From contig CANEEJ010000001.1 in NCBI GenBank assembly GCA_947426525.1, forward strand, positions 87,617 through 130,262: a stretch of 42,646 nucleotides of DNA, given 5' to 3'. The notes below the pieces were generated by a model. The model searched no databases, had not been told where the DNA came from, and saw only the letters and a list, made by a program, of their open reading frames with translations. The stretch's first letter is position 1. Every line of letters begins with the position of its first letter. Shown here in pieces: positions 33,303 through 41,559 of this stretch. The DNA comes from an uncultured Clostridium sp. (lineage in GTDB: Bacteria; Bacillota; Clostridia; TANB77; CAG-508). Made by a program: the position numbers and the translations under genes.

Positions 33303-33578
33303 ATGATGAAAAAAACAAAAATTTATAAAAAAATATTAATAATAGGAATTGCTATCTATGTTGTATTTACATTAGTAAATCAACAGAAGGCATTAAATCA
33401 ATATACTAATACGAGCAAGGAATTAACCACTCAAATTGAAGAACAAAAAGAGCAAAAAGAGCAACTTGCCAAAAAGAAGGATGATGTAACTTCATTAGAT
33501 TACATTGAACAAATAGCAAGAGAAAAATTGGACATGTATTATCCAAACGAAAGAGTATATGTAGATAGAGGAATGTAA
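33303..33578 (+). CDS. divIC: Septum formation initiator family protein (DivIC)
   Basis: 91 residues: one membrane helix (about 11-25), a coiled coil (NQYTNTSKELTTQIEEQKEQKEQLAKKKDDV) and the FtsB/DivIC signature YIEQIAREKLDMYYPNERVYV. It is a bitopic divisome protein that pairs with FtsL and DivIB at the septum. Start at ATG 33303 is preferred because GGAGAG (33290-33295) is seven bases upstream; the ATG at 33288 has no site and contains part of it. The gene follows yabQ as in Bacillus. Confidence 0.88.
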   Translation: MMKKTKIYKKILIIGIAIYVVFTLVNQQKALNQYTNTSKELTTQIEEQKEQKEQLAKKKDDVTSLDYIEQIAREKLDMYYPNERVYVDRGM

Positions 33579-33710
33579 TTTTCAAAAATTATATTCCTTT
33601 TTTTGTAAAAAATATTCCTTTTTGGAAAAATTTGTGTTATAATAAATATGTTATTATTTCGATATCAAATTTCCCCATCAAAAATAAAATAAAAAATAAG
33701 GAGGATTTTT

Positions 33711-35063
33711 ATGTTAAACATAGAATCAATGACTTTAATGGAATTAAAAGAGCTAGCAAAAGAACATAACATAAGAAACATTTCAAAGTTAAAAAAAGAA
33801 GAACTAGTAACTGTTTTAAAGCAAATTACTAGCCAAACAAACAAAGTGACAGAAATAGTAGAAGAGATAGAGGAAGTAGAAAAGCCAGAAAGACAATATG
33901 ATGCTAATGGTGAGCCAATCGTAGATTACAAACTAACCAGTGATGGCGATGAAATTGTAGAAGGGATTTTAGACATATTACCAGATGGATATGGATTTTT
34001 AAGGGGAGAAAATTTCCTATCTAGTGATAAAGATGTTTATATTTCCATGATACAAATTAGAAGATTTAGACTAGACACAGGAGATGTCATAAAAGGAATT
34101 TCACGATTTAGAGAAGGAGAAAAATTCCCATCTTTAATATTCGTTGGTGAAGTAAATGGAGAACATCCAGAAAAAGCAATGAGAAGAAAAAGATTTGATG
34201 AATTAACACCAATCTATCCAAATGAAAGACTAAAATTAGAAACAACATCTAATGACTATGCTACTAGAATTATCGATTTAATGTGTCCAATTGGAAAAGG
34301 GCAAAGGGGAATGATTGTAGCACAACCAAAAGTTGGAAAAACAACATTAATGAAAAAAGTAGCTAATAGCATATCTACTAATAATCCAGAAGCAGAATTA
34401 ATTGTATTGTTAATTGATGAAAGACCAGAAGAAGTAACAGATATGAAACGTTCTATTAAAGGACAAGTTATTCATTCTACTTTTGATGAACTACCAGAAC
34501 ACCATGTAAAAGTAGCTGAAATGGTATTAGAACGTGCTAAAAGATTAGTTGAGCAAGGAAAAGATGTTGTCATCTTATTAGACAGTATTACAAGGCTTAC
34601 AAGAGCGTATAACCTAGTAATTCCTTCTTCAGGAAGAACTTTATCTGGAGGTATTGATCCAGCATCCTTACATAAACCTAAAAAATTCTTTGGAGCTGCA
34701 AGAAACATTGAGTTTGGTGGAAGTTTAACCATTTTAGCAACAGCTTTAATTGAAACAGGAAGTAGAATGGACGATGTTATCTTTGAAGAATTCAAAGGAA
34801 CAGGTAACATGGAAGTTCATTTAGACAGAAAACTATCAGAAAGAAGAATTTTCCCAGCTATTGATATCAATAAGTCTGGAACAAGAAGAGAAGACTTACT
34901 ATTAACACCAAAAGAAAAAGATACTGTTTTTGCTTTAAGAAAAGCAATGAACAGTATGCCAGTTGCAGATGTTACTGAACAAGTAATTAGTCATATGACA
35001 CAATCTAAGAATAATGATGAATTTATTGACCAGATGGAAAGTTATTTAAGAAGATTTAAATAA
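33711..35063 (+). CDS. rho: Transcription termination factor Rho
   Basis: 450 residues. N-terminal helical domain with [13 protein letters not shown] and SKLKKEEL (SAP-like, 7-35), an acidic linker, an RNA-binding cold-shock-like domain ([14 protein letters not shown], 85-98), and the hexameric RecA-like ATPase with Walker A QPKVGKTT (205-212), [13 protein letters not shown] and [14 protein letters not shown]-loop and R-loop areas are intact ([21 protein letters not shown]). AAGGAGGA precedes the ATG. -10 TATAAT occurs at 33639-33644 with a weak -35. Typical host composition; single gene with a terminator that overlaps the next promoter. Confidence 0.96.
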   Translation: MLNIESMTLMELKELAKEHNIRNISKLKKEELVTVLKQITSQTNKVTEIVEEIEEVEKPERQYDANGEPIVDYKLTSDGDEIVEGILDILPDGYGFLRGENFLSSDKDVYISMIQIRRFRLDTGDVIKGISRFREGEKFPSLIFVGEVNGEHPEKAMRRKRFDELTPIYPNERLKLETTSNDYATRIIDLMCPIGKGQRGMIVAQPKVGKTTLMKKVANSISTNNPEAELIVLLIDERPEEVTDMKRSIKGQVIHSTFDELPEHHVKVAEMVLERAKRLVEQGKDVVILLDSITRLTRAYNLVIPSSGRTLSGGIDPASLHKPKKFFGAARNIEFGGSLTILATALIETGSRMDDVIFEEFKGTGNMEVHLDRKLSERRIFPAIDINKSGTRREDLLLTPKEKDTVFALRKAMNSMPVADVTEQVISHMTQSKNNDEFIDQMESYLRRFK

Positions 35064-35069
35064 AAATAG

Positions 35070-35098
35070 TTGTAATTTTATGAAAACCGTGATATACT
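35070..35098 (+). promoter_or_regulatory. Sigma-A promoter nested in the rho terminator
   Basis: TTGTAA (35070-35075), 17-bp spacer ending TGA, TATACT (35093-35098). The -10 overlaps the left arm of the rho terminator. Confidence 0.7.
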
Positions 35099-35132
35099 AT
35101 TGCTAACTTTTAGGTAGCAATAGTATTTTTTT
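35094..35132 (+). terminator. Terminator after rho, overlapping the next promoter
   Basis: A perfect 12-bp stem ATACTATTGCTA (35094-35105) with TAGCAATAGTAT (35115-35126), then a run of T. Transcripts beginning at the nested promoter would start inside the left arm and not form the full hairpin. Confidence 0.85.
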
Positions 35133-35148
35133 GAAAGGAGAGTGCAAT

Positions 35149-35460
35149 ATGAAGGAAGAAAGCAACAATCAAAAAAATCATAATACAATACAAGAATTTT
35201 TATTGTATTATGAAGCTGTCTTTAATGAAGATGGTAGTATAAAACTTTGCGGACGGGAGAAGTGTAAGAAATTGATAGAAATTTCTGAAGAGCTTTGCGT
35301 AAAAGTAGAACCAGAAGGAGGCAGCTCAAAAGAAGCGCTTTGTCCTAAAGTAGCAACTGGTGAATTTGGTTCAAAAGAAACAGGCTTTATCTATGAAGTA
35401 GCAGTAAAAGCATTAAAAGAGTTAATAGATGTATGGCTTTTTATGCAAGATAATAAGTAG
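35149..35460 (+). CDS. Uncharacterised small protein upstream of AAA-M41 fusion
   Basis: 103 residues from ATG 35149, which has AAAGGAGAG seven bases upstream. Mostly helical, with a Gly/Ser-rich loop (EPEGGSSKEALCPK) and three cysteines (GREKC, EELC, ALC). It ends in an amphipathic helix EVAVKALKELIDVWLFMQDNK. No family recognised. The following gene starts 66 bp downstream in the same direction with no terminator between, so the two are probably co-transcribed. Confidence 0.7.
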   Translation: MKEESNNQKNHNTIQEFLLYYEAVFNEDGSIKLCGREKCKKLIEISEELCVKVEPEGGSSKEALCPKVATGEFGSKETGFIYEVAVKALKELIDVWLFMQDNK

Positions 35461-35526
35461 AAAATAGCCAAGTAAAAGATGCCAAACACTTTAACAAGAA
35501 AATTCAATAGTAGGAGGGATTTTATT

Positions 35527-36987
35527 ATGAAGAAAATCAAAATTAATTTACCCCAAAAAGGACGGAGTAACGAAGTAGACGTAGGTTTTTCAACAACAAA
35601 TTTAGTACCGCTTAATTTTGCAAACTTTCTTTTTGACATGAACTGCGTTTATGCAACAGCCGATTCTAGCGTGATTTTAGGCAGAAATAATGAAATAGAT
35701 CGGATGTTCAATGCTTTTTTAAGAAACAGAAAGAAAAATGTAGTTTTGGTAGGAGAGCATGGAGTAGGGAAGACAGCAACGCTGCAGAAGGCAGTTTCTA
35801 AAGTAATACGAGGAAAGTGCCCAGAAGAACTCAAGATGTGTCATTTTTTGTACTTGGATATTCAGTATATTTTGGCTAATATCGAAAGAAAAAAGATGGA
35901 AAAGAAGCTTGAGGATGTGGTAAACTTTATCTGTAAATACAATAACTTGATTATTGTAATTGAACAAGTTCATTTAGTTCAAGCAGATTACAGGTTGTCC
36001 TATTATTTTTCACTGTTGGCAAAGCAGTCGCATGTGCCTATTGTTGGTTTAACAACAGAGCAGGAATTCTATGACTTTTTTGCTTATGATGTGAAAACCA
36101 GAGCACAGATTGAGGTAATTCGAATTGAAGAACCTAAGCCTAAAAAGGTGTATCCAATGGTGCAGAAGATTGTAAAGAGACTAGAAGAAAGCCATGGCGT
36201 TAAAATTAGCCGAGATATGGTGGAATACATTATTTCGGTGTCAGGAGCTTTTCCTAGTGATTTATGCAATCCGGAACTTAGCTTAGATATCGTAGAGAAG
36301 TCTATGATTTATGCTAAGAGAAAGCAGGAGAAAGAGGTCACTCGCCAATTAGTCAATAAAAACTTCAACTTTGATTATGAGATGTATAACGAATCAAGTG
36401 AAGAGGATAAAAGGGCTGTAGCTTATCATGAAGCTGGTCATTTTGCTACTAATTGGTTATCTGAAAATATACGAAACTTTCGAACAACTGCTATAACAAT
36501 TATACCTGCAGAACACTTTTTAGGTATAACTATGTTTGAATTTGAACCTGAGAAGCAGTTGTTATGTAATCGAGACTACTATGTAGATAACATTGCTGTC
36601 GATTTGGCTGGAAGAGTAGCAGAAGACATTTTTCATGCAAAAGGTTATACTAGTGGAGCTAATAGTGACTTGCAGCATGCTACTAATACCGCAAGAGCTA
36701 TCATTACAGAATTTGGTATGATTAAGGAGTGCGGAGAGAATATGGCATTTTTGGGAAATTATGATTTTGGGGATTTCTCATTGCTCAGTGACGAAAATAA
36801 GCGAAAAATCAATGAGGAAACTAAAAAGTTGATTGATGAAGCTTATCAGCGTGCGAAAGACATTTTAGAAGAAAACAGACCACTACTTGATAGTGTGGCT
36901 GAGGCGCTACTTACTAACGAAGTTCTGGATGAGAAAGACTTAGATAGAATATGTGAGGAATATCAGAAGTCGAAAAAAGAGAACTAA
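35527..36987 (+). CDS. Fusion of Clp-D1-like AAA domain and FtsH-type M41 metallopeptidase
   Basis: 486 residues, no membrane helix. Residues 47-200 read like ClpA/ClpB D1: LGRNNEIDRM (51-60), Walker A GEHGVGKT (76-83), a Walker B position LIIVIEQVH (141-149) and GLTTEQEFYDFFAYDVKTRAQ, parallel to the Clp stretch before its arginine finger. Walker B has EQ instead of DE, and only one arginine of the finger pair remains, so hydrolysis is doubtful. Residues 292-480 are an M41 peptidase: HEAGH (301-305) and the third ligand D381 in SGANSDLQHAT, as in FtsH; the peptidase looks intact. FtsH proper has its own AAA type and two TM helices. Start at 35527 follows GTAGGAGGG. Co-transcribed with the small gene upstream. 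Confidence 0.8.
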   Translation: MKKIKINLPQKGRSNEVDVGFSTTNLVPLNFANFLFDMNCVYATADSSVILGRNNEIDRMFNAFLRNRKKNVVLVGEHGVGKTATLQKAVSKVIRGKCPEELKMCHFLYLDIQYILANIERKKMEKKLEDVVNFICKYNNLIIVIEQVHLVQADYRLSYYFSLLAKQSHVPIVGLTTEQEFYDFFAYDVKTRAQIEVIRIEEPKPKKVYPMVQKIVKRLEESHGVKISRDMVEYIISVSGAFPSDLCNPELSLDIVEKSMIYAKRKQEKEVTRQLVNKNFNFDYEMYNESSEEDKRAVAYHEAGHFATNWLSENIRNFRTTAITIIPAEHFLGITMFEFEPEKQLLCNRDYYVDNIAVDLAGRVAEDIFHAKGYTSGANSDLQHATNTARAIITEFGMIKECGENMAFLGNYDFGDFSLLSDENKRKINEETKKLIDEAYQRAKDILEENRPLLDSVAEALLTNEVLDEKDLDRICEEYQKSKKEN

Positions 36988-37001
36988 AATACTATTGAAA
37001 G

Positions 37002-37033
37002 ATAAGAGGGGGAGATAATCTTCTCCTCTTATT
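37002..37033 (+). terminator. Weak terminator after the AAA-M41 gene
   Basis: ATAAGAGG pairs with CCTCTTAT around an asymmetric G/C-rich interior (37002-37031); an AT-rich tail without a long T run follows. Confidence 0.5.
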
Positions 37034-37053
37034 ATTTATAGTTAAGAAATCTA

Positions 37054-37082
37054 TTGACATAAAGTCTGTAAAGTATTATAAT
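37054..37082 (+). promoter_or_regulatory. Consensus sigma-A promoter
   Basis: TTGACA (37054-37059), 17-bp spacer, TATAAT (37077-37082), 60 bp before the 37142 gene. Confidence 0.85.
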
Positions 37083-37141
37083 TATAACATAAAATTGTAG
37101 CAACTTAAAAATAATAATTATGTTTTAAGGAGGAAAATAAT

Positions 37142-37561
37142 ATGAGGATGTCAATACCAGATTACCCACCAATGTCTAAGAAGGAGCGGTTACAAGTACT
37201 AACAATAGTATTAATTGCTTTTATAGGATTGCCTATTATGACTATAGTAAAAGAAGCTGCTAAACAACCAGAAGATCATTTTGTACACTATGACAATGCA
37301 GCAACTTTAGTAATTATCTATTATGGTGAAAAAACATTTTTTGGATATGATTCAATAGCCGGTTTTATTGATGATGATATCTATGAACAATATAAAAAAG
37401 ATATGCTTCAAAAAGAGAGTATTATCGAAGTTTATCATCCATATAAAAGAGGAGATACTTTTGTTGTTGATGTTGATAAAATTGTACAAATAAAAATCAA
37501 AACATATGCAACTTTTTATGACCGATATCCGCCAGAAGATTACCGCATATATTTTGAATAG
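37142..37561 (+). CDS. Uncharacterised one-TM protein
   Basis: 139 residues. A short cytosolic N-terminus (MSIPDYPPMSKKERL) precedes one membrane helix (about 18-37, LTIVLIAFIGLPIMTIV). The remaining 100 residues are soluble, rich in Tyr/Asp, with beta-type stretches (AATLVIIYYGEKTFFGYDS, DTFVVDVDKIVQIKIKTYATFYD). No family recognised. TTAAGGAGGA precedes the ATG. It is the last plus-strand gene before a gene-free stretch. Confidence 0.7.
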   Translation: MRMSIPDYPPMSKKERLQVLTIVLIAFIGLPIMTIVKEAAKQPEDHFVHYDNAATLVIIYYGEKTFFGYDSIAGFIDDDIYEQYKKDMLQKESIIEVYHPYKRGDTFVVDVDKIVQIKIKTYATFYDRYPPEDYRIYFE

Positions 37562-38180
37562 TAAACATTTTCAAATTTTTGCAAATTTGCAAGAGGAAAA
37601 AACAAATAGCTAGCAACGATGTAAGATAATTATAGATGTACAACATTGCGCAAAACCAAAGTTTTGTGCAAATAGGAGTAGAATCAAAAATAGAACCATA
37701 TCAATATAGTCCTATCTTTGAAATCTTCCTAATCCTTGCTGTTAAGCCTGTTTTAGATTATTATTCTAACAACAACTTATATTACTTCTTTATAAAATCG
37801 CCTTAAAATCGATTCTCGTGTGTCGTTTTTTTGAGCATTTTTAGAGATGTTTCAGTATTTATAAAGATTATACAAATTTGCAATAATATATAAATAATTA
37901 TAGTAAGATTTATAAAAATACAAATTTTAATAAGATTTTTAGAATTTATATTAAAAAATTATCAATATACAAATGTTCGGTTTTTAAAATTTCTATAAAA
38001 TTAACTTTGCACAAATTCTAAAATTATAAATCTGAAATCTAAAAATTAAGTTTCAAAAATTTTATTAGATTTTGAATTTTTCATAATTTTTTATTATGAA
38101 AAACCCTCTATTCCCCCTACTCCACTGTTTTTATTTAACAAAAAATAGTATGTATAATTTTATATATCTTATTTTTCTAC
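37562..38180. other. Gene-free, extremely AT-rich stretch
   Basis: No reading frame with a ribosome binding site is visible on either strand. It holds one hairpin of 11 bp (37646-37656 with 37661-37671, TTGCGCAAAAC and partner) without a T run, and many short recurrences of ACAAATTT, AATTTATA and TTTATAAA. It marks the edge of the eroded right-hand zone. Confidence 0.6.
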
Positions 38181-38612
38181 TTAAAATCTTTTTCTTAAAA
38201 AGTAATCTATTGTTCCTGGTGGACAATCTTCAAAAGTTGCATAAACATTATATCCCATTTTTTCATAGAAACCTCTTGCTTGAAAACTCCAAGTTTCCAT
38301 TCTAATTCCTAATAAATTATTCTTTTTTGCATATTCTTCTATTTTATTTATAATTTTTGTACCTATTCCACTCTTTCTATGCTCTTTTTCTATCCATAAT
38401 TGATCTAAAAAAAACCAATTCCATTCAATATAGCCTACTGCTCCACCAATTAAATTTCCATTGTCATACACTCCAAAATTACAATAATTTATCTTTGTTG
38501 GAATTTCTTCTGTATTTTTTAATATCCATTCACAATTTTCTCTATTAAACTTATGTAAGTTCATACTTATAAATTTTTCAAAGTTTGAATCTTTAATATT
38601 TTTTATTTCCAT
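38181..38612 (-). CDS. GNAT-family N-acetyltransferase
   Basis: 143 residues, single GNAT domain. The acetyl-CoA motif A is seen as FFLDQLWIEKEHRKSGIG (R-K-S-G-I-G at 79-84, the Q/RxxGxG/A loop), with TKIINKIEEYAKKNNLLGIRMETWSF as motif B and ARGFYEKMGYNV as the final signature. The acceptor substrate cannot be inferred. GAGGAGGAATT precedes the ATG on the minus strand. Composition is among the most AT-rich here (12 G/C in 38521-38580). Confidence 0.88.
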   Translation of the reverse strand: MEIKNIKDSNFEKFISMNLHKFNRENCEWILKNTEEIPTKINYCNFGVYDNGNLIGGAVGYIEWNWFFLDQLWIEKEHRKSGIGTKIINKIEEYAKKNNLLGIRMETWSFQARGFYEKMGYNVYATFEDCPPGTIDYFLRKRF

Positions 38613-38654
38613 AATTCCTCCTCAATTAGACATACAGAACTACTCATTATATTC

Positions 38655-39113
38655 TTATTTCCATTTAAAACCAAAATCTGTTCTTTTAATTTTACACATA
38701 TCTCCATTGTCTCGATAAAAAACGATTCCTTCAATATAATGGTTATTTAAATATTCTTTTAGGCCTTCATATGTTCCGTCTGTCCAAGAATTTTGTTTCG
38801 AAAAAGCCTTTAAATGATATTTATCAGAGGGATTATAAGGATCACATAGAACCCAGTGTGGCCAATGTCCAGTAATAAAATCTTTATCTGGCTGACATGG
38901 AATTGCACCAAGTGGAAGCGTCTTTCCTTTTTTATAATCGTATCTTCTGTATAATTCATTACCTTTTATCATGCAACATGTTCCATCTAATTTTTCTGTA
39001 GCATAACCTTCGCCACTTATAACCCATTCACATCCCTTATGAACTTGTTCTAGGCATTTTATAATATTATGATTTTCAAACTGTCTATCAAATAATGTAG
39101 GCATTTTTCTCAT
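38655..39113 (-). CDS. Minimal RNA-ligase-like nucleotidyltransferase
   Basis: 152 residues. Covalent nucleotidyltransferase motifs are present: motif I EKLDGT with K41 as the likely AMP-accepting lysine (K-x-D-G at 41-44), motif IV EGIVF (128-132) and motif V KIKR (K141, K143). GHWPHWV and the last residues FGFKW suit the DUF5565/RLIG1-like RNA ligase group. From memory those relatives carry an extra 30-40 residues with a GNP element after TDGTYE, apparently missing here (TDGTYE is followed at once by GLKEYL), so it may be an internally deleted or natural minimal form. The ribosome binding site is weak. Confidence 0.65.
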   Translation of the reverse strand: MRKMPTLFDRQFENHNIIKCLEQVHKGCEWVISGEGYATEKLDGTCCMIKGNELYRRYDYKKGKTLPLGAIPCQPDKDFITGHWPHWVLCDPYNPSDKYHLKAFSKQNSWTDGTYEGLKEYLNNHYIEGIVFYRDNGDMCKIKRTDFGFKWK

Positions 39114-39149
39114 TTATCTCTCATCCCTTCATTTTTGTATAAAATATTA

Positions 39150-39965
39150 TTATTCTTCTAATAAGAAACTTATAATATTTTTACATTTTATTCCTTCTTC
39201 AGATGTTTCATTGTATACTCTATCTAGTGTTAATATAGTTTTTTCATAATTGTCATGTATATTCTTTAATGATGCAAATTCTCTATTTCTTACATTATCT
39301 TCTAACAGTGAAAGAGTTACTTGATAATATTTCTTTTCTTTAGAATTTGTTGCTATAAAGTCAACTTCAAGAGAATCAGTTTTTCCTACATTAACAGTAT
39401 ATCCTCTATTTAATAATTCAAAGAAAACTATATTTTCTATAATATGTCCATAATCAGAATTTCTAAAACCTAATATAGAATTTCTTATTCCTATATCAAC
39501 AATATAATATTTTTCTAATGTTTTTAATATTTTTTTTCCTTTTATATCATATCTAGGAGCTTTATATATTATATATGCATTTTCTAACATTTCTAAATAA
39601 TTCAGTATTGTATTATGAGTAACTTTCGTTCCTTGACTTGTTAAAAAATCAGCTATCTTTTTTGATGATATTAAGCTACCAGTATTGCTCATTAAAAATT
39701 TCAAAACTTTCTCTAATAAACTTGCATCTGTTAATTTATTTCTTTCTATTACATCTTTCATAAATACAGTATTATATATTCCTTTTATTGCATCATCGAA
39801 TAAATCATAGTCATTACTTAATTTTATTATTCCTGGCATTCCTCCATATTTCATATATTGGTTAAATTTTTCATCAATACTAACATTACTTTTAAAATTT
39901 GAAAATGTTAAAAATTCTTTAAATGATAAAGGCAACATTTTAATTTCTATATATCTACCAGATAA
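39150..39965 (-). pseudogene. 5'-truncated AAA ATPase, DUF4143 C-terminal part
   Basis: The open frame from ATG 39938 gives 262 residues, but coding similarity continues in frame upstream (SGRYIEIK just before MLPLSFKEF) to a TAG near 39982-39984. Full-length members have an N-terminal AAA domain of about 170 residues ending LLSGRYIEIKMLPLSF; that ATPase is absent. What remains is the winged-helix/DUF4143 half: GGMPGI, FMKDVIERNKL, SGSLISSKKIADFL-like segment, YYIVDIGIRN, GHIIENIVFFELLNRGY and a nuclease-like VDFIAT. The loss of the P-loop domain makes it very probably a dead fragment. A 9-bp inverted repeat (39955-39963 with 39998-40006) lies at the break. Confidence 0.75.
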
Positions 39966-40253
39966 AGAGGAATAGGGCTAAAATATAAACTACTTAAATC
40001 TGGTAGTATATCTTAAATCGCCCTACTGCTTGGTATTAATATATTAGACATATAACTATTTCTATATTATATGCAAATTTTTTTATAAAATTTGTATTTA
40101 TTGATATTTCAATATTTTGCTTAATTTTAAGACAACAAGTATTATAATTAGGTTATGTGAAATTATATTTTATTAAATATTTAATATCATATATAAAATT
40201 TTTAGCTCTATCCCCTATTTTATTTTGTTTTTAAGAGTACTCAAAAATCCTGT

Positions 40254-40442
40254 TTATTGTAGGACTAAGGCCTTTTTAGGGCAAAAATTTGAACATTTAC
40301 CACATCTTATACATTTATCATAGTCTATTTTAGGCGCTTCAAAATCTTTTTGGCTTAATGCTCCAACTGGGCAAACATTTATAGCAGGGCATTTGTGATT
40401 TTGAGGACAATTTTCTAATATTATTTTTAATTCTTTTTCCAT
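40254..40442 (-). CDS. 4Fe-4S ferredoxin-like protein
   Basis: 62 residues. One complete cluster motif C44-xx-C47-xx-C50-xxx-C54-P binds a 4Fe-4S centre. An N-terminal set C12-x5-C18-x5-C24-P is irregular for a second cluster but could provide three ligands together with another Cys. Small cytosolic electron carrier or Fe-S domain partner. AAGGAGAG lies before the ATG. It stands alone in the eroded zone, but its motifs are intact. Confidence 0.85.
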   Translation of the reverse strand: MEKELKIILENCPQNHKCPAINVCPVGALSQKDFEAPKIDYDKCIRCGKCSNFCPKKALVLQ

Positions 40443-40520
40443 AAATATTCTCTCCTTATTTATTATTTACTAATATGATTATATCATAGAAGCCTGTTTT
40501 ATACTACTAAAATGATTAAA

Positions 40521-40553
40521 AAAATAGAACTATATTTTATATAGTTCTATTTT
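40521..40553. terminator. Palindromic terminator beyond the surface-protein remnant
   Basis: A perfect 14-bp stem AAAATAGAACTATA/TATAGTTCTATTTT, just downstream of the minus-strand pseudogene. Confidence 0.8.
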
Positions 40554-40568
40554 GAAATTCTGCTTGCT

Positions 40569-41165
40569 TTATTCTATTTCAAATAAACCAATTATTACTA
40601 ATTTCATTTGAGCTAAGTCATTGATTGTAATTTCTCCATCGCCATCAATGTCTCTTATTACAATAAGTGTATATTCTAAGGTTTCTCCTACTTTAACTTT
40701 CATTCCAGTTCCAAGAATATCATTATCATTTAATATGTTTCCTTCTTTATCTGTAAATACTAAAGCTTGCTTAGTTGTTACATTTTCTTTGAATTGTGCA
40801 ACTGTTGTTTTTGGTGCTATTTTTGAAATATACTTTTCTTCTTCATTTATATCATATTTTTCAGATGTAATTTTTTCTGCTTCATTTGTGCTTTCTGGTT
40901 CGGTAATACTAACTCTTTCTAAAACATTAGCATTATATTCTAGTTGACCTGTTAAAGAAATTAATCCTTTTCCTATATTTTTGAATATATCTATATTAAA
41001 GTTCAATTTAAATTCTTGACCTGGTTTTAATTGTTACATGTTTATTGTTTCATCTGTTTTAACTGCTGCTATTGTAAATGGACTAAATGCATTACATGTT
41101 ATAATTAAACCATATTGTGTTACAACACAATCTAATTCATCAACCCCTATTTTTATTTTTTTGAT
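40569..41165 (-). pseudogene. Surface-protein remnant with dockerin-like C-terminus
   Basis: A single minus-strand frame runs from about 41165 to 40569, broken by one TAA (41034-41036). Upstream of the stop it encodes a domain tail (ITCNAFSPFTIAAVKTDETINM); after it, QLKPGQEFKLNFNID and IGKGLISLTGQLEYN resemble a cohesin-like module, and the C-terminus has an EF-hand-type dockerin repeat (DIDGDGEITINDLAQM). The shorter frame from ATG 41006 (145 residues) lacks a signal peptide, so a secreted protein could not be made from it. The 5' portion with signal sequence is missing. It is the tail of a cell-surface protein gene. Confidence 0.7.
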
Positions 41166-41186
41166 ATTTTTTCATTTTATTATCAA

Positions 41187-41215
41187 TTGATTTTATGTGA
41201 AATATATGTTATAAT
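41187..41215 (+). promoter_or_regulatory. Sigma-A promoter, TG-extended
   Basis: TTGATT (41187-41192), 17-bp spacer ending TGT, TATAAT (41210-41215). Confidence 0.8.
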
Positions 41216-41289
41216 AATTTTAATTTAATATTTAACTTTATTAACTTATGGTCATGACTTTGACTATGCACTCACAGGAGGTTGATATT

Positions 41290-41481
41290 ATGTCACATTC
41301 AGCTATTACACTGATAGTCGTTGGTTTTTTTTATGTTCTTCTTTTAAATGTTTTTGCTAGTATGACTGACGATAAATCAGGATTTATTCGGTTCTTAGGA
41401 TATTTACTTGTCATTGCATCAACACTTGCGATGTTATGGATAATTTTCCGTTTATTTCCTTCGATAAATCCTTTGACTTAA
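41290..41481 (+). CDS. Small two-helix membrane protein
   Basis: 63 residues from ATG 41290, which has CAGGAGGTTG upstream; the ORF's earlier ATG at 41248 has no site. Two membrane helices (about 5-24 and 35-55) are joined by a short charged loop (MTDDKSGFIRF). No family recognised. It has its own promoter and terminator. Confidence 0.7.
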   Translation: MSHSAITLIVVGFFYVLLLNVFASMTDDKSGFIRFLGYLLVIASTLAMLWIIFRLFPSINPLT

Positions 41482-41508
41482 GCCTCCTAGTGAGGCTTAT
41501 TTTATTGT
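41480..41508 (+). terminator. Terminator after the small membrane protein gene
   Basis: Stem AAGCCTC (41480-41486) with GAGGCTT (41492-41498), then an AT-rich run with many T. Confidence 0.75.
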
Positions 41509-41514
41509 TTTTTT

Positions 41515-41554
41515 AAAATGTAAAAGGATGTCATTTGACATCCTTTTACATTTT
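41515..41554. terminator. Bidirectional terminator with perfect 19-bp stem
   Basis: 41515-41533 is a perfect reverse complement of 41536-41554 (AAAATGTAAAAGGATGTCA) with a 2-nt loop between convergent genes. It most likely ends the minus-strand 41560 gene. Confidence 0.85.
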
Positions 41555-41559
41555 CTAAG

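Noticed and set aside
41034..41036. Reading the in-frame TAA of the surface-protein remnant as recoded by the unusual tRNA
   Set aside because: The base after TAA is C, not G as the possible CUUA anticodon would need, and the gene also lacks its 5' end, so decay is simpler.
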